Under the pieces are notes generated by a model. That model was not told the origin of the DNA. It did no database searches and saw nothing but the letters and a program-made list of their open reading frames with translations. Positions 7,907-10,665 of a stretch of DNA of 10,665 nt are shown here, piece by piece. Positions within the stretch are counted from its first letter, which is position 1; each line of letters opens with the position of its first letter. Origin of the DNA: Euperipatoides rowelli (lineage: Eukaryota; Onychophora; Udeonychophora; Euonychophora; Peripatopsidae); NCBI GenBank assembly GCA_003024985.2, contig PXIH01S0022019.1. One strand, written 5' to 3'. Made by a program: the position numbers and the translations under genes.

Positions 7907-8273
7907 ACTATTTACAGTTCCTGCTGTAAATAAAACAACAAAGTTAGTTTTATCCTTAAACAGAAATAAGCATTGAATTGGGTTGTATTTTGAAAAGAAG
8001 TAAATCAGAATTTGGGTTACAAGTAAACTGATGAAAATTGACATTTCCTACATAGATTATATTAATGTTGTAGTGACAAGTAAAAGTCACCTTGAAGATG
8101 TTTATAGAGAATTGCACCGGTTTGTTCAGGTTACAGAGACAAGGGTGAATTTATTAAAGTCTTATGTTTGGGATTTAAATTTGGCAAATCCTGTGTTGTT
8201 TAGGGAATTGAGAGGTCAACATACCAAAATATTAGGTCTCCCATTCCCGTTTCGGAATTCAAGGACTCTTTAA
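7907..8273 (+). pseudogene. LINE ORF2, RT motif C and thumb region
   Basis: After the right hAT duplication the LINE resumes. In frame 3 from 8031 the motif C box, normally F/Y-A-D-D, reads YIDY (8049-8060): the first catalytic Asp is kept, the Ala is Ile and the second Asp is Tyr. The following INVVVTS and VNLLKS (about 8061-8160) match the strand and the sNL-KS element behind motif C in LINE RTs; GQHTKILGLPFPF follows. The frame stops at TAA 8271-8273 but the same frame continues. Motif B (the QG-PLSP block) is not readable: only about 175 LINE bases separate motif A (6449) from motif C (8055), whereas LINE RTs have about 100 residues there, so a deletion is likely. Confidence 0.72.
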
Positions 8274-8915
8274 TCTCGGATACTTAATAACAAACTTAAG
8301 GAAGGGGAACAAATTGCATGGAAAATTACATTTGCGACTAGTGGATGGAGAGAGAAAGTAAGATTAATAAATCAGTTGATAATTTCAAAATTTATTTACT
8401 ATTTACCTTTTGTTAAGCTGACTAAGAAATTTCTAAAGAAGGTAGAAAGAATTACTCAGATCTGCTTATTTGGGAAATTTAAGTATATGGCACATTCTAA
8501 AGTAGTTATGCCCCTTGTAAGGGTGGTTTAGGCCTCATGGACTTATTGGTGATGGATAAAGTTGTTTTATTTAACCTTGTATTGGAACAAATGTATGGTG
8601 TGACAGAGTTAAGGAAGCTGTTTGAATTATAACCGTCAAAGGAATATTATTTACTGCTGGTTTGGATTAGGATTTTTCGAGAATTGGTTGAGTTGATGCA
8701 GGATGTATCGAAAATTTCATACAGAATATTATCTACCTTTATTATTAGTACTCCAGAGGCCTTACAAGATTACAGGAATGCCAAAGTCAATCTAAAAAAA
8801 AATATTGTCTTTTAGAGTAGAAGGTAATTTGGAGAATTTTATCATTAAATTCTCCTTGAGATCATTGCCGGTCAAATAAAGGCTGGTTAGAATAGAACTA
8901 ATAAAATCATACAAT
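8274..8915 (+). pseudogene. LINE ORF2, region between RT and C-terminal motif
   Basis: Frame 3 continues with SRILNNKLKEGEQIAWK, a helical stretch and WREKVRLINQLIISKFIYYLPF (about 8340-8411), typical of the part downstream of LINE RTs. ICLFGKFKYM (about 8461-8490) resembles the common FLWG-K block. After a one-base shift near 8516 comes KGGLGLMDL (8519-8545), the conserved GGLGL block. A TAA at about 8630 and stops near 8814 break the frame. Further on the frame is eroded but ends in codons for SLPVK-type residues at about 8860-8880. Confidence 0.65.
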
Positions 8916-9269
8916 GTGGACTGCCCTTTGGGCTGTGGTTTTGTGGAAGACAGTGATCACTTGTTTTGGTCATATGCAGTAGCAAAAGATTGGATGGCAT
9001 TGGTTGTAAAGAAAGCTTGGACAAAATACAAATTGGGTGAACATTGGCAGATAAAGTCTTTGAAAAATGTAGACTTTAGAGTGAAGAAGTTTCTATATGT
9101 ATTGTTCTTTTCGGTGTGGGAGGTGAGATGTGGAATTGTTTTCCAGTCTTTGAATGGAAATTTTGGACTACATTTTTTAAACTTTGTTCATTTTGAATAT
9201 AAAAAAGACTTATTTTCCTTCTCCAATAGAGATTTTAGAAGAACATGGGATCCTGATGTAATGGTGTGA
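8916..9269 (+). pseudogene. LINE ORF2 C-terminal domain with CCHC-like motif
   Basis: An open stretch in frame 3 ending at TGA 9267-9269, probably the real end of ORF2. It opens with CPLGCGFVEDSDHLFWSY: C-x3-C-x7-H-x4-Y, the CCHC-like motif found after the RT in L1 and Tx1 LINEs, but with the last Cys replaced by Tyr (codon 8973-8975). A Trp-rich helical tail follows (VRCGIVF, then TWDPDVMV at the end). The first codon 8916 is GTG and not a real start; the frame enters from upstream. This domain is needed for LINE ribonucleoprotein formation in L1. Confidence 0.75.
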
Positions 9270-9450
9270 GTATTTTTCTATTTCTTTATTTTTAGCTATC
9301 TAAAATGATCATAGGTGGTAAATCTGTGAAAGTCGAAATAATCACTGTATATTGATTTTTGAATGCTCCTAGGTAAGGAGTATTAAAATAATTGTAAATA
9401 GTGTATATTCTTTTGTGGGTTTTAATAAAATAATAATAAAAAAAAAAATA
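9270..9450 (+). other. LINE 3' UTR and A-rich tail
   Basis: Non-coding end of the LINE. A short hairpin lies at 9363-9383: ATGCTCC pairs with GGAGTAT across a 7-base loop, with one G-T wobble pair. The tail holds AATAAAATAATAATAAAAAAAAAAATA, with AATAAA at about 9424-9429 as a possible poly(A) signal. The right target duplication GGCGAC follows directly. Confidence 0.7.
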
Positions 9451-9456
9451 GGCGAC
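9451..9456 (+). repeat. Right target-site duplication of the LINE
   Basis: GGCGAC repeats 3349-3354. The Gypsy protease frame resumes behind it, which confirms the border. Confidence 0.75.
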
Positions 9457-9748
9457 TAAAATTAACAGCACTTTTGGATACCGGGCCCAATTTTCTATAG
9501 TAAATCAGAAGAGTTTTAAATACAGTGGCAATATATGTCATAAAAGGGAAGTTCTGCTTTCCTCCCCTATATCTAACCAATCACTGATTGGCTATAAAAC
9601 CACCATACCATGCAGTATAGGTAAAATCCAATTTTATCAACCCATTTGTGTAGCCCCATTAATATCAAACAATGATTACCAAACAATATTAGGATACAAT
9701 ATTTTAACACAGCATAAGGCCATAATAAACAATGACAAAAACAAGTGA
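9457..9748 (+). pseudogene. Gypsy-type aspartic protease remnant (resumed after the LINE)
   Basis: The retroelement protease cuts the Gag-Pol polyprotein. LLDTGPNF lies at 9471-9494 in frame 3 with the active-site Asp-Thr-Gly at 9477-9485; a TAG follows at 9498-9500. The second conserved motif, ILGYNIL (family ILGxDxL), lies at 9686-9706 in frame 2, about 67 codons later, the normal spacing for a Gypsy protease. The strand before DTG lies at 3328-3354 on the other side of the LINE (PIIRIKIGD). The frame-2 stop is the TGA at 9746-9748, after which coding continues in frame 3. Both motifs together leave little doubt. Confidence 0.8.
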
Positions 9749-10001
9749 AGTTTACTTTCAACCTGGAAAATATTGGGGTAAGATGATCGAGTCAGTAATA
9801 GACCTGACCCCCGATAGAATGCAAATCTATACTATCCAAACCTTCACTAGAGGACAGCACCTCCTTATATTTGAATTAGACAAATTAAATCTAACACAGC
9901 CAGAAATCACCAAACTTAAAACCATTATAGATAACAGTATAATTTTAATAGAGGATGTCACCAAAATTACCAGTGCTTTAACTGAACCATATGAGCCTTA
10001 A
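9732..10001 (+). pseudogene. Gypsy pol linker between protease and RT
   Basis: An open frame of 89 codons in frame 3, ending at TAA 9999-10001, with the same frame going on into the RT start. It carries no family motif but lies where Gypsy elements have the variable protease-RT linker; LTQPEITKLKTIIDN recalls the segment before the RT in these elements. The ATG at 9732 is internal: the protease frame joins by one shift near 9735. Confidence 0.6.
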
Positions 10002-10312
10002 TTTTTTGATGACATCCCTATTTACCAAAGGCAATACCGGATTCCACAGGTTGTTATGAGCCACTGCAAAGGCAAATTGACAAACTCGAGAAAGCCAACA
10101 TAATAAAAAAGACATCTAGGAATTATAATTCTCCAGTGCTCATGATGCCAAAGAAAGATACCAATGAGGTCCGGATAGTACTCGATTTGTGTAAACTAAA
10201 CAAAAAAATAGTGCTTGTGCGTTATCCTCTCATGCAAATTGATGACATTTTGGAGTCATATGGGGGGGGGGGGTCAAATATTTTCAGCAGTCTAGACCCA
10301 ACAACAGCTATT
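10002..10312 (+). pseudogene. pol: Gypsy-type reverse transcriptase, N-terminal part, truncated
   Basis: PIYQRQYRIPQ (10017-10049, frame 3) is the well-known entry to Gypsy RT domains. After a one-base shift at about 10053 frame 2 reads LQRQIDKLEKANIIKK, NYNSPVLMMPKK (about 10121-10156), VRIVLDLCKLNKK, YPLMQIDDIL and then IFSSLD (about 10280-10297). These are the fingers motifs up to motif A with its catalytic Asp, in which family members read LDL-S-G-Y. Here PTTAI follows and the sequence leaves the family at TTAA (10313-10316), where the piggyBac-like DNA begins. Twelve G at 10262-10273 insert extra Gly codons in frame before SNIFSSLD. Motifs B and C, RNase H and integrase are missing. Confidence 0.85.
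10262..10273. repeat. G12 homopolymer in the dead RT
   Basis: Twelve G give four Gly codons where the family has one or two Gly before the FSSLD block. The length is a multiple of three, so the frame is kept. Confidence 0.85.
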
Positions 10313-10316
10313 TTAA

Positions 10317-10665
10317 CCCCTTAACCTTGGATGACTGATATTTCGGTCATAATGGTATGTGACACTTTGTCAGATGACGGCTTTATCGGTCATAAGAAGA
10401 TATTTTCATTAATCTTTTTTTTTCAAGAAATATTTTATTTAATTAAATAATTTTTACATTTTAATGTTTTAAAAATTATAATGAATGTATAGATTATGAT
10501 CGATTTTTAAACTCTACATTTTAAAGTATCAAAAATTAAAATAAATGTATAGCAGTATGAGCATTTTAGAATCTAATTTTATAAGAATGTAAAACAAGCT
10601 AGTTATCGTATTGTGTTTCAATCTGCCGTCATAACAAAGAAAATAATTGTTGCAATTTTACCGAT
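10317..10665. mobile_element. piggyBac-like element end (possibly a MITE), right end outside the window
   Basis: The Gypsy RT stops exactly at a TTAA, the fixed piggyBac target, and the new sequence starts CCCCTTAACCTTGGATGAC, in line with the CCC(T/C)T starts of the family. Two related 20-bp palindromic units follow (10331-10350 and 10374-10393, 16 of 20 identical to each other), both bounded by ATGAC and GTCAT. Near the right side GCCGTCAT (10625-10632) inverts ATGACGGC (10374-10381), and the last bases ACCGAT match the inverse of the 10386-10391 unit. This suggests that the inverted right terminus begins near the window end, which would make it a MITE of about 400 bases. No transposase is visible; the interior is A+T-rich. 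Confidence 0.68.
10455..10566. repeat. Two diverged tandem copies of a roughly 53-bp unit
   Basis: TACATTTTAA opens both copies (10455-10507 and 10515-10566), each followed by a similar A+T-rich body with AATGTATAG near its end. Start-to-start distance is 60 bases and identity is about 80 percent by eye. It lies inside the piggyBac-like element. Confidence 0.6.

Larger units (their letters stand above)
3355..9450 (+). mobile_element. Tx1/L1-like LINE, broken, interrupted by a hAT element
   Basis: A non-LTR retrotransposon with a very short 5' UTR, ORF1 with CCHC knuckles, ORF2 with AP-like endonuclease, RT and C-terminal CCHC-like motif, a 3' UTR and an A-rich tail ending at about 9450. It is flanked by GGCGAC duplications (3349-3354, 9451-9456). 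The endonuclease plus RT architecture with the FYKMG...L block after SDH, and GRFISGALF and GPDSLGYSFYK blocks in the RT, suggest the Tx1-like part of the L1 group. Without the hAT insert the element is about 4.7 kb, somewhat short for the type, consistent with internal deletions. It appears to keep both ends, so it landed as a nearly full-length copy and decayed later. Confidence 0.82.
679..10312 (+). mobile_element. Broken Gypsy-type (Metaviridae) LTR retrotransposon, split by a LINE and cut by a piggyBac-like element
   Basis: Parts appear in the order known for Gypsy elements: LTR-like promoter block, primer-binding site, gag, CCHC knuckle, protease and RT, all on the plus strand. The 6.1-kb LINE at 3355-9450 splits the protease region, and the sequence is lost at a TTAA (10313-10316) inside the RT. 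The order protease then RT, and an RT block reading FSSLD after a YPL...IDDIL block, identify Gypsy rather than Copia or BEL. RNase H, integrase and the 3' LTR are not in the window. Without the LINE the visible element is about 3.5 kb. Every coding block carries stops or shifts, so it is dead. The left border is uncertain. Confidence 0.8.

Noticed and set aside
9573-9761. Minus-strand open frame opposite the protease
   Set aside because: The protease DTG and ILG motifs are on the plus strand; this is a shadow.

Overview
The window reads as degraded, intergenic repeat DNA from an animal genome, probably an invertebrate. This rests on the strong A+T bias, the absence of any intact host gene, and a pile-up of eukaryotic transposons: a Gypsy-type LTR element, a Tx1/L1-like LINE, hAT and piggyBac-like DNA elements, and a tRNA-derived SINE. 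An arthropod or similar invertebrate is a guess from the repeat mix, not a demonstrated fact. No bacterial-style operon, RNA gene or CRISPR array is visible.

Layout, left to right. Bases 1-678 are A+T-rich flank holding a small G+C-rich hAT-like remnant (230-369). A solo-readable but uncertain 5' LTR (about 679-949; CCAAT, TATA, AATAAA, ends in CA) is followed at once by a TGG-starting primer-binding site. A leader and a broken gag (1406-2607, frameshift plus an in-frame TGA) follow, then a broken CCHC knuckle and an eroded gag-pol linker up to 3354. Here, just before the protease active site, a LINE is inserted (3355-about 9450, same strand) between copies of a short target-site duplication. 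The LINE has ORF1 with CCHC knuckles and an ORF2 with AP-endonuclease, reverse transcriptase and a C-terminal CCHC-like motif, all broken. Inside its RT domain sits a 1,416-bp non-autonomous hAT element (6483-7898), and inside that a tRNA-derived SINE on the minus strand (6853-7206). After the LINE tail the Gypsy element resumes with the protease DTG and ILG motifs and the first part of the RT. That RT is cut at a TTAA by a piggyBac-like terminus (10317 onward), which runs to the window end.

The nesting gives a relative age order: Gypsy first, then LINE, then hAT, then SINE, each inside the previous one; the piggyBac-like insertion is later than the Gypsy but cannot be ordered against the LINE series. 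None of the coding remnants could make a full protein. The notable biology is the four-level nest with target duplications readable at three levels, a possible 3' transduction by the SINE, and simple-repeat expansions at conserved motifs of dead ORFs. I did not find a convincing new functional system.
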